A stretch of 60,824 bases of DNA, taken from the NCBI GenBank assembly GCA_034678405.1, contig JAXDBW010000066.1, positions 1 through 60,824 on the forward strand, in the 5' to 3' direction. A program made the translations under genes and the position numbers. Shown in pieces: positions 1 to 7,424 of the stretch. The notes under the pieces were generated by a model, which made no database searches, was not told the DNA's origin, and saw nothing but the letters and a program-made list of their open reading frames with translations. How positions within the stretch are numbered: the first letter of the stretch is position 1; every line of letters starts with the position of its first letter. This DNA is from JAXDBW01 sp034678405. Lineage in GTDB: Bacteria > Patescibacteriota > Patescibacteriia > UBA10025 > JAHIVO01.

Positions 1-663
1 AAATATTGACTTGCGATATCGACGCACCAAAAAGAACAATGGCAATATAAAGCTGACCCAGGCAGTATAAGAATAAGTTAATACAAAGCCCGCCAAAAGA
101 ATAAGTGCCCCAACACCAAATACCCACCGAATACGGGGCGATCGTTCCGTAATAATCAGCATAAGTGACAAGGGTAACATCAATAACAACAAGCTCGAGA
201 TTGCATTTGCATTAAAAAGTAATCCACTCACTCGATTGGCCGACTGACCGACAAATAAATAGAGTCCAGCAGCAGCGGCAACCACGCCAACTCCCCACAC
301 TCCATATGCCAACCAAGCGATGCGACGATCATCACGAAAAAATGTATACGCCGCATAATATACCAGGAGATAGGCGACGAGCATCGCTCCCTGGCTAAGG
401 CTATGATACCAGTGCGTAGAAAATGGAATGGTAGCAATCGCAACACCAATCCACATCAGAAGATATGTATGCGGATTTTTTAATGCCCGTGATACATATC
501 GCGTAGAAACAAAGTTGATCTCTCGCCATACGAGAAATATGAGAAGAAAAGAAAAAACAAGCACAATCGCTTGGACCCATTTACTCCACTCGCCTGAAAA
601 AAAAGACGCGAGTAGAAGTAGCACGATAAATAAAGAGGTGATTACCTTTTCGCGACCAGTCAT
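1..663 (-). CDS. O-antigen ligase/polymerase-like membrane protein (partial, cut by window edge)
   Basis: The reading frame opens at an ATG at 663 and stays open to base 1, so about 221 N-terminal residues are visible and the C-terminus lies outside the window. The visible part is almost entirely hydrophobic, with about six membrane segments. Its pattern (short cytoplasmic start, paired helices, a segment reading VSGLLFNANAIS) resembles the start of the O-antigen ligase/Wzy-like family, which polymerises or transfers lipid-linked glycans outside the cytoplasmic membrane. The start overlaps the stop of the glycosyltransferase by 4 bases (ATGA), so the two are probably translationally coupled. 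Lying downstream of the pilin, it could glycosylate surface proteins or pilin, or it could serve ordinary polysaccharide export. The family call is moderate because the diagnostic large extracellular loop is missing. Confidence 0.6.
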   Translation of the reverse strand, partial: MTGREKVITSLFIVLLLLASFFSGEWSKWVQAIVLVFSFLLIFLVWREINFVSTRYVSRALKNPHTYLLMWIGVAIATIPFSTHWYHSLSQGAMLVAYLLVYYAAYTFFRDDRRIAWLAYGVWGVGVVAAAAGLYLFVGQSANRVSGLLFNANAISSLLLLMLPLSLMLIITERSPRIRWVFGVGALILLAGFVLTYSYTAWVSFILPLFFLVRRYRKSIF

Positions 664-1637
664 GAGGAGATAGAAAACGTATTACGCCACTCCAGTATAT
701 CACGAACTGATATAGTTCGTCTTGACTGAATAGTATGACGCTGGGCCAAGAGGCGTGGCAGTGATATGGCGACCCCCCAAGCAATGCGCACATAGAGCAA
801 CGATCGTGCAATGACGCCAACTCGTGCCCCTGTCGGGAGGCCGCTTCTCCCCTCCAACGCTCTCAGCCATAGTCGTACTGGTAAATTCTTGATGGCCATA
901 TATATACGATTACGTCCAGTAAGAAAGCGTTGGAAAAGTATCGACATTTTCTTTGTAGTGGCGGATACTTTATGATACACCACCGCCTTCGGGGCATACA
1001 TGATCCGCCACCCGCGGAGGCGCGCTCGAACTGATAGGTCAGTATCCTCAACGTAGGCGAAGAAATGACTATCAAAATAATCATTACCCAGTTTGATGTC
1101 CTCAAGCATCGCTCGTCGGTAGAGCGCTGCGCCCGCACGAGCACTGAAGCATTCCTCAGTCGTATCATACTGACCGACATCGCGTTCACCTGCGCCGCGT
1201 GTTACCACTTTTAGTGTATGCGGCAACAAAAAATCACCGGCTGAATCAAACTCATCGCGACGATAATAGTTCATCATTTTACTTGCCACGGCACCAATTT
1301 GTTCATCTGATTCTGCTACGGTGATCATCTCAAGCAGCCAGCCAGCGTCAACCTCCGTATCATTATTAAGAACTGCCACGTACTGAATAGCGGGATCTTT
1401 CAAAACCTCCCGCACACCAACGTTGTTTCCCTCAGCAAAACCTAGATTTTTTCCCGTCTCAATGGTCTCAACTGCAGGGAAGTTTTTTCTCACAAATGCA
1501 ACCGAGTCATCGGTTGAGCCATTATCTACCAGGACGATTCGCGGCCGGACGTCTACGAGCCTAGCGACAGATGACAGGCAGGTTTCGAGATGCTCGAGCC
1601 CATTCCAATTCAAAATAATTATTGCTGAAGTTGGCAT
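660..1637 (-). CDS. GT2 family glycosyltransferase (rhamnosyltransferase-like)
   Basis: This is a 325-aa GT-A fold glycosyltransferase. The N-terminal motif AIIILNWNG, the nucleotide-binding VLVDNGSTDDS, NLGFAEGNN and the DXD-like NNDTEVD are visible, followed by GAALYRRAML and FAYVEDTDLSVRARLRGW, the usual acceptor-side signature of rhamnosyltransferase-type GT2 enzymes. It probably adds a sugar from an NDP donor to a membrane-linked glycan on the cytoplasmic face. I chose the ATG at 1637 because the family normally begins two or three residues before the first strand. An in-frame GTG at 1652 is possible, but a -10-like TATACT (1653-1658) sits right before it, which would give a very short leader to the ATG. 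It overlaps the downstream O-antigen-ligase-like gene by 4 bases. The acceptor cannot be told from sequence. Confidence 0.88.
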   Translation of the reverse strand: MPTSAIIILNWNGLEHLETCLSSVARLVDVRPRIVLVDNGSTDDSVAFVRKNFPAVETIETGKNLGFAEGNNVGVREVLKDPAIQYVAVLNNDTEVDAGWLLEMITVAESDEQIGAVASKMMNYYRRDEFDSAGDFLLPHTLKVVTRGAGERDVGQYDTTEECFSARAGAALYRRAMLEDIKLGNDYFDSHFFAYVEDTDLSVRARLRGWRIMYAPKAVVYHKVSATTKKMSILFQRFLTGRNRIYMAIKNLPVRLWLRALEGRSGLPTGARVGVIARSLLYVRIAWGVAISLPRLLAQRHTIQSRRTISVRDILEWRNTFSISS

Positions 1638-1672
1638 AAAGGTATTGCCCACAGTATATCAAACTATACATA

Positions 1673-1712
1673 AACCAAAAAGCGCCCTCATATATTGAAG
1701 ACGCTTTTGGTT
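1673..1712 (-). terminator. Terminator after the pilin gene
   Basis: The inverted repeat AACCAAAA(A)GCG ... CGCTTTTGGTT flanks an AT-rich loop about 30 bases after the pilin stop. Reading on the minus strand, the distal arm carries a T-run. It separates the strongly expressed pilin from the glycosyltransferase pair. The arms are A/T rich, so the stem is only moderately stable. Confidence 0.6.
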
Positions 1713-1740
1713 ATTCCTTTTTTGGACTGCTTTTTGATAA

Positions 1741-2247
1741 TTAGCAGCTACCCATAGCGGCGGCTAAATCGCCATCGCCTGAGGTTCCATCTGATTTGAT
1801 CCAGAAATAGAATGGTCCACCACTACCCGGTGACTCCAGCTGAGTGTAGAGCAAGAAGTCAGCATCACTGTTACATGATTGGTAGACGTAGCGAAGCCCG
1901 TTCGCGCTGTTGGCAGCCGGATCTTCAATTGCTTTACTGATGTACTCTGGAACAATAGGATTGGTAGCTTCGGTCTCATCAAAAATGGAGTTTGTAGTGC
2001 CTACGCAGGTGCTGCCTGTTCCGGCAACGCATGAGTATGCACCGGCGGCGGCAGAAGGATACGAATTACTGTTATCATCAGCGTAGAGGACCAGAGCGGT
2101 CTTCACCTGAGAAATATCAGATTTACGGGTAGCGTCACGGGCCTTTTCCCGGGCACCGTTTAACGCGACCAAACCGATGGTAGCCAAAATACCGATGATC
2201 GCAATAACGACCAATAACTCAATGAGTGTAAAACCTTTTCGTTTCAT
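1741..2247 (-). CDS. Type IV major pilin-like prepilin
   Basis: The 168-aa prepilin has a short basic leader MKRKG, then the processed FTLIELLVVIAIIGILA helix with the conserved Glu at mature position 5. The mature protein is the probable fibre subunit of the T4P built by the upstream genes. After the N-terminal helix comes REKARDATRKSDISQVKTAL, typical of CPR and Gram-positive pilins, then a globular part with four cysteines; the last residue of the protein is Cys, suggesting one or two disulphides including the classic C-terminal D-loop. The start at 2247 is decided by a strong Shine-Dalgarno (AAGGGGGTGA) about five bases upstream; an upstream in-frame ATG at 2265 lies on the other side of that site. 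It has its own promoter and a long structured leader. No prepilin peptidase is in the window. Confidence 0.95.
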   Translation of the reverse strand: MKRKGFTLIELLVVIAIIGILATIGLVALNGAREKARDATRKSDISQVKTALVLYADDNSNSYPSAAAGAYSCVAGTGSTCVGTTNSIFDETEATNPIVPEYISKAIEDPAANSANGLRYVYQSCNSDADFLLYTQLESPGSGGPFYFWIKSDGTSGDGDLAAAMGSC

Positions 2248-2276
2248 GTCTTCACCCCCTTTCATTTTATAGCAAA

Positions 2277-2372
2277 GACATGTAGGGTTCTGCCGTGCCC
2301 TGTTTCTTCACAGATCACGGATCCGCCTGACCCGTGCCTTCCACAAGGCACTAAAAGCGGAAACCACATGTC
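2277..2372 (-). promoter_or_regulatory. Structured 5' leader RNA of the pilin gene (riboswitch-like three-way junction)
   Basis: Five helices can be drawn in the pilin leader without conflict. P1 pairs 2366-2372 with 2277-2283 (7 bp) and extends by 4 bp (2362-2365 with 2286-2289) after a two-base bulge. P2 pairs 2357-2361 with 2322-2326. P3, inside P2, pairs 2345-2351 with 2334-2340 (7 bp, loop GTGG). P4 pairs 2316-2320 with 2293-2297. P5, inside P4, pairs 2310-2313 with 2300-2303. Together they make a closed three-way junction ending about 14 bases before the Shine-Dalgarno. It does not match the c-di-GMP-I, cobalamin or other riboswitch consensus I can recall. Folding is seen in the sequence; ligand sensing is inference. 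Confidence 0.6.
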
Positions 2373-2437
2373 ATTTACCAGGATGTTTATTTCTAATGAA
2401 AGAACGCTTACGTTAAGATATCAACAATGCACTGATA

Positions 2438-2480
2438 GATTCTATGCTAGAATCATATCATATTTTTCCTAAAAAGTCAA
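2438..2480 (-). promoter_or_regulatory. Pilin promoter with overlapping operator-like palindrome
   Basis: On the minus strand TTGACT (2475-2480) and TATGAT (2452-2457) are separated by exactly 17 bases, giving a predicted start near 2446 and a leader of about 200 nt. A perfect 7-bp palindrome, GATTCTA-TGC-TAGAATC (2438-2454), overlaps the end of the -10 box and the predicted start, where a repressor would block transcription; it could instead be a 5'-end hairpin of the RNA. Confidence 0.75.
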
Positions 2481-2523
2481 CAAACTATAGCAATTATTTT
2501 GCTAACCTTAGAGGAAAAAATGC

Positions 2524-3729
2524 CTAGATCGCGCTCGATAAATTGTATAGCGGCAGGATAATTGCGGAAACGAGGAATCCGACGGCCACACCAATCACTA
2601 TCATAATAATGGGCTCAATGGCTGTCGTCAGATTAGCCAATGAGTTTTCTAGCTCGCGTTGGTAGAAATCAGCTATCTTCTCCAGAATCTTATCCAGCTG
2701 ACCGGACTGCTCACCCACACTCATCATTTGGGAGAGCATCAGCGGGATGTTCTTATCTTTTACAAATACCGTCGTAATCGAAGCGCCGCCCTCAACTTTC
2801 TTGATGGTCTCCTGGGTGAGATCGTGGTACAGGGTGTTGCCAACGACATCCGACACGATATCAAGCGACTTCGTTAAAGGCACGCCAGAGGTGATAAGCG
2901 TGGATAGTGCCCGAGAGAACCGCGTCAGATATAGACGGCTAAACATTACACCAAACATGGGCATTTTTATTTTGAGTAAGTCAATTTTATGACGGCCTCG
3001 ATCAGTTTTGTTATATGCTCGTATGCCAAAGTACAAACCGATTAATACTATCAATACCAACCACCAAAAATTGCGCAGAAAATCACTGATGCCAATAAAA
3101 ATAATCGTGGTAATAGGCAAATCTACATCTGCTCCTTCAAAAATTGACGTAATCTGAGGCAATACAAACATCATCATCATCGCTCCGACGAGTCCCAAGG
3201 CTACTACGATAAAGGTCGGATAAATAAGGGCGCCTTTAGCCTTGGCCCGAAGGTCGTAATCTTTTTCTTGCTGATCAGCAAGGTACTCGAGGATTTCATC
3301 AAGTCGACCAGTGGTCTCGGCCGAGCGGATCATTTGAATAAAAAAATTGCTGAACACTCGCGGATACTTCGCCAAAGCCTGAGATAATTTCGCGCCGCCG
3401 TCGACTTCATCGGCAACATCCGATAGGACCGATTTCAGTTTTACATTATTCGTCTGCGCGACCAATACCTTGAGCGCGCGAACAATCGGCACATTTGAAG
3501 TAATCATCACTGAGAGCTGGCGAGCAAAGACAACGATGTCTTTGGTTTTCACGCCTGAGCCGAGAGAAAACTTGCTCATGAAGCTGGAGGACTTCCGCTC
3601 TTTGAGTGAGATAATAAAAAGCTTCTTATCGCGCAACATGCCATACGCGATATTTTCTGATGGCGCGACAACCACACCATCTACAGTCTGGCCATCATCG
3701 TTTCGTGCTTTGTATGCGTACTCAGCCAT
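2524..3729 (-). CDS. pilC: T4P inner-membrane platform protein PilC
   Basis: This 401-aa protein is of normal PilC/GspF length and has two T2SF domains, roughly residues 65-190 and 270-390. Each carries the family pattern RQLSVMITSNVPIVRALKVL / SRALSTLITSGVPLTKSLDIV and ends in a membrane segment; three hydrophobic segments are visible in all, the last near the C-terminus (IIMIVIGVAVGFLVSAIILP). The short N-terminal part begins AEYAYKARNDDGQTVDGVV, as in the family. PilC sits in the cytoplasmic membrane and couples the PilB motor to pilin assembly. It is the last gene of the pilN-pilC transcription unit, 17 bases after the response regulator, and the pilin promoter lies just downstream. Confidence 0.95.
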   Translation of the reverse strand: MAEYAYKARNDDGQTVDGVVVAPSENIAYGMLRDKKLFIISLKERKSSSFMSKFSLGSGVKTKDIVVFARQLSVMITSNVPIVRALKVLVAQTNNVKLKSVLSDVADEVDGGAKLSQALAKYPRVFSNFFIQMIRSAETTGRLDEILEYLADQQEKDYDLRAKAKGALIYPTFIVVALGLVGAMMMMFVLPQITSIFEGADVDLPITTIIFIGISDFLRNFWWLVLIVLIGLYFGIRAYNKTDRGRHKIDLLKIKMPMFGVMFSRLYLTRFSRALSTLITSGVPLTKSLDIVSDVVGNTLYHDLTQETIKKVEGGASITTVFVKDKNIPLMLSQMMSVGEQSGQLDKILEKIADFYQRELENSLANLTTAIEPIIMIVIGVAVGFLVSAIILPLYNLSSAI

Positions 3730-3746
3730 GAATAAGTATCAGAATA

Positions 3747-4133
3747 TTACGTGACGATTTCTTTTACTTTTTGGACCACCTCGGCCGGCATGAAATGCGC
3801 CTTGACGAGATAATCCTTGGCCCCGAGGTCGAGCCCTTTTTGCACATCTTCTGGTTGGCCGAGATTAGTCAACATGATGACGGGGATGTCTTTTGTTTTT
3901 TCGTCATCCTTGAGATTTTTTAGTACATCAAATCCCGACATCTTTGGCAGAATCACATCGAGTAAAATAATATCCGGATTGGTCGCTCGCGCCTGATCGA
4001 GTCCTTTCTCACCATTATCGGCCAGGACCACTTCGAAATTTTCAAGTTCGAGTTTGGTCACATACATGCCAGCGAGAAATGTATCGTCTTCGACGAGTAG
4101 AATTTTGATTTTTTTCGTTTGGGTATCAGCCAT
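3747..4133 (-). CDS. CheY-like single-domain response regulator
   Basis: The 128-aa product is a lone receiver domain: acidic pair VEDD near residue 15, phospho-acceptor Asp in DIILLDVILPKMSGFDVL near residue 58, switch Thr in VIMLTN and the conserved Lys in AKDYLVKA. No output domain follows. It lies between pilB and pilC, like the PilG/PilH-type regulators of twitching motility, so it probably tunes the T4P motor by binding a pilus component; that partner is inferred. No histidine kinase is encoded in the window. The ATG at 4133 is chosen because the receiver fold starts 8 residues later; upstream in-frame codons would run into the end of pilB. Confidence 0.93.
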   Translation of the reverse strand: MADTQTKKIKILLVEDDTFLAGMYVTKLELENFEVVLADNGEKGLDQARATNPDIILLDVILPKMSGFDVLKNLKDDEKTKDIPVIMLTNLGQPEDVQKGLDLGAKDYLVKAHFMPAEVVQKVKEIVT

Positions 4134-4149
4134 ATAATTGTCGGGATAG

Positions 4150-5910
4150 TTATTTACGGGTTGCGTGTAATATCTCGTTGAATGACGTCTTGCCCTCGAG
4201 GGCTTTGAGGACGCCATCCTGTGACATGGCAATCATATTCTGTCGGACGGCAGTCTCTCGGATCGCATCAATCGTCGGATTCGAAATGATGACATTTTTC
4301 ATCTCGTCATTAACCTCTATGATTTCATCAATCAAGATACGACCCTTATATCCCGTATTTTCACAACGCGCACATCCCTTGCCTTCGAAAAATTTCAGCT
4401 CTGGTTTTTCGGTACCCAGTCGAGCTTTGTATACCTCGGGAGGGATATTCGCCATTTGTTTCTCGACCTCACGGCGTAACTCATCTGGCAATGCTACTTC
4501 TTCTTGACAGTACTGGCAGAGTCGTCGCACCAAACGTTGGGCGACCACCGTCGATAATGCAGCCGTAATAAGGAACGGCTCAATATTCATGTCGATCAAA
4601 CGGGGAATGGCACCAAATGAATCGTTGGTATGTAGCGTCGACAGGACGAGGTGACCGGTCAGCGCGGCATGCACCGCGAGCTCGGCGGTTTCATTATCAC
4701 GAATTTCACCTACCATGATTACATCGGGATCCTGACGCAAGATTGACCGCAGCCCCGCGGCAAAGGTGAGGCCGACATCGGGATTAATCTGGGATTGGTT
4801 AACTCCCTCGATATAATACTCAACTGGGTCTTCAAGCGTTACGATGTTGACCGATTCATCATTGAGGATAGTCAGCAGCGCTGACAATGTAGTCGACTTA
4901 CCGGAGCCAGTCGGACCAGTCAAGAGGATCATACCCACCGTTTTCTGCGTCGCCTGCTTCATCAGATCCAACGCCCGCCCCTCAAACCCGAGCTTTTCGA
5001 GATCAAGCACAACTGAGGCTCGATCCAAAATACGCATCACGACTTTTTCATTGGCAAAGAGTGGCAGTGTCGAAACACGATAGTCAATAACTCGCCCTCC
5101 CCACTCGGTGCGAAACCGACCGTCCTGCGGCACGCGCGTCTCATCAAGTTTCAAGTTACACATGACCTTAATACGAGCCACGATGGAATTATGGACATAC
5201 CGCGGCAACACCAGTGAGGTATGCAACACACCATCAACCCGATAGCGCACCCGCGTTTCATTTTCGACTGGCTCAATATGAATATCCGAGGCATTGCCCT
5301 CGACCGCGTGCTTGAGGATGACGTTAACCATCTTGGAAACGGGCGCGCTCTTCACGACCTCCTCCATCCCTTTTTCCTGAGATAGGATTGATTCAAGCGA
5401 ATCATCTTCGTCTTTCTTCTCAGTGCTGGCTAGCGCCTCCTCTACTTCAGCGCCGAGAGTGGCATACTGTTTAAACGCCTGGCGAAATCCACTATCAGAA
5501 ATAATATGATAGTTTAATTTGTACCCATTTTCCCGGGCAATAAATTCTATCGCCTCAATCGCCTTGAAATCACCGGGGTTCACCATCGCCACGTCGACAG
5601 TGTTGCCATCTTTTTTGAAGGCGACGACATGATAGTTCTCCGAAAGCTCTCGTGGGATTAGATTCAATACTGACTGCGAAATAGTATTACCAAACAAATC
5701 GACATACGGCACCCCGAGTACCTGCGCTCGTGCTTTCGTTACCTCTTCCTCGGAAATCATGCCTTTTTGCATGAGACGGTTGACGACGTCATTATCATCC
5801 GTGGCCTGTTGTCGAATCTCCGCGAGCTTCTCAGGCGGAATTTGCTTTTGCTGCAGGACGATATCAAGGACGGATTGGTTAGAATATTCAGTTGTAGGGA
5901 TGTTTTGCAT
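4150..5910 (-). CDS. pilB: T4P assembly ATPase PilB
   Basis: The 586-aa protein has the full PilB/GspE plan: an N-terminal MshEN/T2SSE_N domain (about residues 1-150, VLGVPYVDLF), a linker, and the C-terminal secretion ATPase. Visible motifs are the Walker A GPTGSGKSTT near residue 330, an Asp-box region VTLEDPVEYYIEGVNQSQ, Walker B DPDVIMVGEIRDNETAE and the His-box STLHTNDSFGAIPRL. Two CXXC pairs near residues 467 and 515 (CQYC, CARC) form the zinc site of true assembly ATPases, which distinguishes it from PilT. It powers pilin polymerisation from the cytoplasmic face. A retraction ATPase is not seen here. The start at 5910 is 11 bases after the FN3 gene. Confidence 0.96.
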   Translation of the reverse strand: MQNIPTTEYSNQSVLDIVLQQKQIPPEKLAEIRQQATDDNDVVNRLMQKGMISEEEVTKARAQVLGVPYVDLFGNTISQSVLNLIPRELSENYHVVAFKKDGNTVDVAMVNPGDFKAIEAIEFIARENGYKLNYHIISDSGFRQAFKQYATLGAEVEEALASTEKKDEDDSLESILSQEKGMEEVVKSAPVSKMVNVILKHAVEGNASDIHIEPVENETRVRYRVDGVLHTSLVLPRYVHNSIVARIKVMCNLKLDETRVPQDGRFRTEWGGRVIDYRVSTLPLFANEKVVMRILDRASVVLDLEKLGFEGRALDLMKQATQKTVGMILLTGPTGSGKSTTLSALLTILNDESVNIVTLEDPVEYYIEGVNQSQINPDVGLTFAAGLRSILRQDPDVIMVGEIRDNETAELAVHAALTGHLVLSTLHTNDSFGAIPRLIDMNIEPFLITAALSTVVAQRLVRRLCQYCQEEVALPDELRREVEKQMANIPPEVYKARLGTEKPELKFFEGKGCARCENTGYKGRILIDEIIEVNDEMKNVIISNPTIDAIRETAVRQNMIAMSQDGVLKALEGKTSFNEILHATRK

Positions 5911-5921
5911 GGTGCCCTACC

Positions 5922-6836
5922 TTAAAACTCTATGGGAGCAAATGGATTAGTATTGGCCGGTACCGTTAATAGGTTTTTTGATGACTCATTGCCACTCGCA
6001 TCCACGGCGGTGACGGTATAGTAGTATGGGACATTGGGTTGGACAGTGGAATCCACATATACATACTCTCCATCATCCTCTACCGTGACATCAGCGAGAG
6101 CGACCTCGTTCAGTTGGGTCCCCACCAATCCACGAGTGGTGGAACGATATATGCGCACTGCGGCGACATCGCTCGCGTCGGTAAATGTCCAGCTCACTTG
6201 GAGATTCTCTCCTAGACTTGCCACTGTGATATTTTCCGGCGCATTGGGAGCGAGGGAGTCGGTGGGGATGGCCACTACTTGAGTTGCATTTGTCGATTCA
6301 TTGTCTCCATTTGCCAGTCGTACGAGATAATAATAGCGTGAGCCATTTTCCACATCAGTATCTTGGTACGTCATCAATTGGTGAGCGGCTGATACCGGCA
6401 GGATGGTGACGAGCTCACCGAGCGTTCCCTGTGTAGTCGAGCGGTATACGTGTGCTTCTGTATAATTCACCTGCGCTGGCGTTTCCCAGGAAAGGGTTAA
6501 GACGGCACCGATCGATGGATTGGCGATGGCGATATTAACTGGTGCGAGTGGCGAGGCATCATCAAGCACGACACCCTCATGCTGATCGGCATATCCGGGA
6601 AACTCATCCCGCTCTAGCTGATACAACTGAGGATCATCGAAGATGTCACTTTCAAACGTCGATACTTTCGTCGGGGTAATCACCGCCGCGGGAGCATTAG
6701 CCGTACCCGTATCCGTCGTACTCGGCGTCGCGTAAAACTGGCTATACACGAAATACCCGCCTCCTAACATGATAACTAATAGGGCTAGGAGGAGATATCG
6801 TGTTCGTTTATTGATGCCGCGTTTTTGGATCAACAT
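5922..6836 (-). CDS. Membrane-anchored protein with two fibronectin type III domains
   Basis: The 304-aa product starts with a basic stretch and one membrane segment (RYLLLALLVIMLGGGYFVYS, residues ~13-32), followed by a Thr/Ala-rich linker and two FN3 domains (about residues 100-200 and 200-300). Each repeat shows the Trp of strand B (LSWETP, VSWTFT), the strand-C pattern VYRSTTQGT / IYRSTTRGL and the Tyr corner (YYYLV, YYYTV). FN3 domains bind proteins or glycans outside the membrane. The gene is wedged between pilO and pilB, where other bacteria carry pilP-like pilotin genes, so it may act as an extracytoplasmic collar or alignment protein of the pilus. That role is inference; the domain assignment is solid. 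Confidence 0.85.
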   Translation of the reverse strand: MLIQKRGINKRTRYLLLALLVIMLGGGYFVYSQFYATPSTTDTGTANAPAAVITPTKVSTFESDIFDDPQLYQLERDEFPGYADQHEGVVLDDASPLAPVNIAIANPSIGAVLTLSWETPAQVNYTEAHVYRSTTQGTLGELVTILPVSAAHQLMTYQDTDVENGSRYYYLVRLANGDNESTNATQVVAIPTDSLAPNAPENITVASLGENLQVSWTFTDASDVAAVRIYRSTTRGLVGTQLNEVALADVTVEDDGEYVYVDSTVQPNVPYYYTVTAVDASGNESSKNLLTVPANTNPFAPIEF

Positions 6837-6845
6837 AGTACGAAA

Positions 6846-7424
6846 TTATTTATAGTACAGCGTCAGATTTAAACCGTAACTCGTCTCAGAAGGAACATAA
6901 GAAATCGAATGTAACTCCATCAGAGGCAGCTGAGTGCTAATGCTGTCGAGAAAATCCTTGAACTGAAAGTAGCTGGCTATACCGTCTATGGTAAGAGTAA
7001 TATTTAATGTTTTTACTGTCTGCGATACACTATCACTAGACTTGACTGCTTTTAGTGGTCCCGTATCGAGACTCACCAGGTTCAGTCGGTGCTGTGACAC
7101 AAAATTCTTCAACTCAATCATGATTTGCGGTAATTCTGATTCGGTTGGAATCACAGAATCTAACTGGTGCAGTTGGATCGCCGTCAATTCATTGTATTGG
7201 GCACTCAGATCTTCGAGGCGCCCAAGGGTGATGCGTCGATCCTCATACGCCTGGAGTTGAGCCTGGAGATCGGTTTGCCCTGCTTGCTGTATATCAGTGA
7301 CTGTCCCATGAATAAATACTAGATATCCCACCCCTCCAATGATTACTACAATCCCAGCCGCTACCAGTACGAAGTATTGGCTAATGATAAATGCTATGGT
7401 TCGTTTTAGTCGTTTCGTGTTCAT
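6846..7424 (-). CDS. pilO: PilO-like T4P alignment protein
   Basis: This 192-aa bitopic protein has a short cytoplasmic start, one membrane helix (about residues 17-37, FVLVAAGIVVIIGGVGYLVF), a coiled-coil-like stretch rich in Gln and Leu, and a C-terminal ferredoxin-like domain (ELKNFVSQHRLNLVSLDTG ... IDGIASYFQFKDFLDSI). That is the plan of PilO, which pairs with PilN and links the PilM ring to the outer parts of the pilus machine. The start overlaps the stop of pilN by 4 bases (ATGA), in line with the 1:1 PilN-PilO complex. Sequence conservation in PilO is low, so the call rests on plan, size and gene order. Confidence 0.85.
   Translation of the reverse strand: MNTKRLKRTIAFIISQYFVLVAAGIVVIIGGVGYLVFIHGTVTDIQQAGQTDLQAQLQAYEDRRITLGRLEDLSAQYNELTAIQLHQLDSVIPTESELPQIMIELKNFVSQHRLNLVSLDTGPLKAVKSSDSVSQTVKTLNITLTIDGIASYFQFKDFLDSISTQLPLMELHSISYVPSETSYGLNLTLYYK

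Noticed and set aside
2277..2372. c-di-GMP-I (GEMM) riboswitch
   Set aside because: A short CAGGGCA string looks similar but the rest of the consensus and the two-arm layout are absent; the fold is a three-way junction with other loops.
4134..4232. Longer start for the response regulator
   Set aside because: It would add residues from within the end of pilB with no match to the receiver fold.
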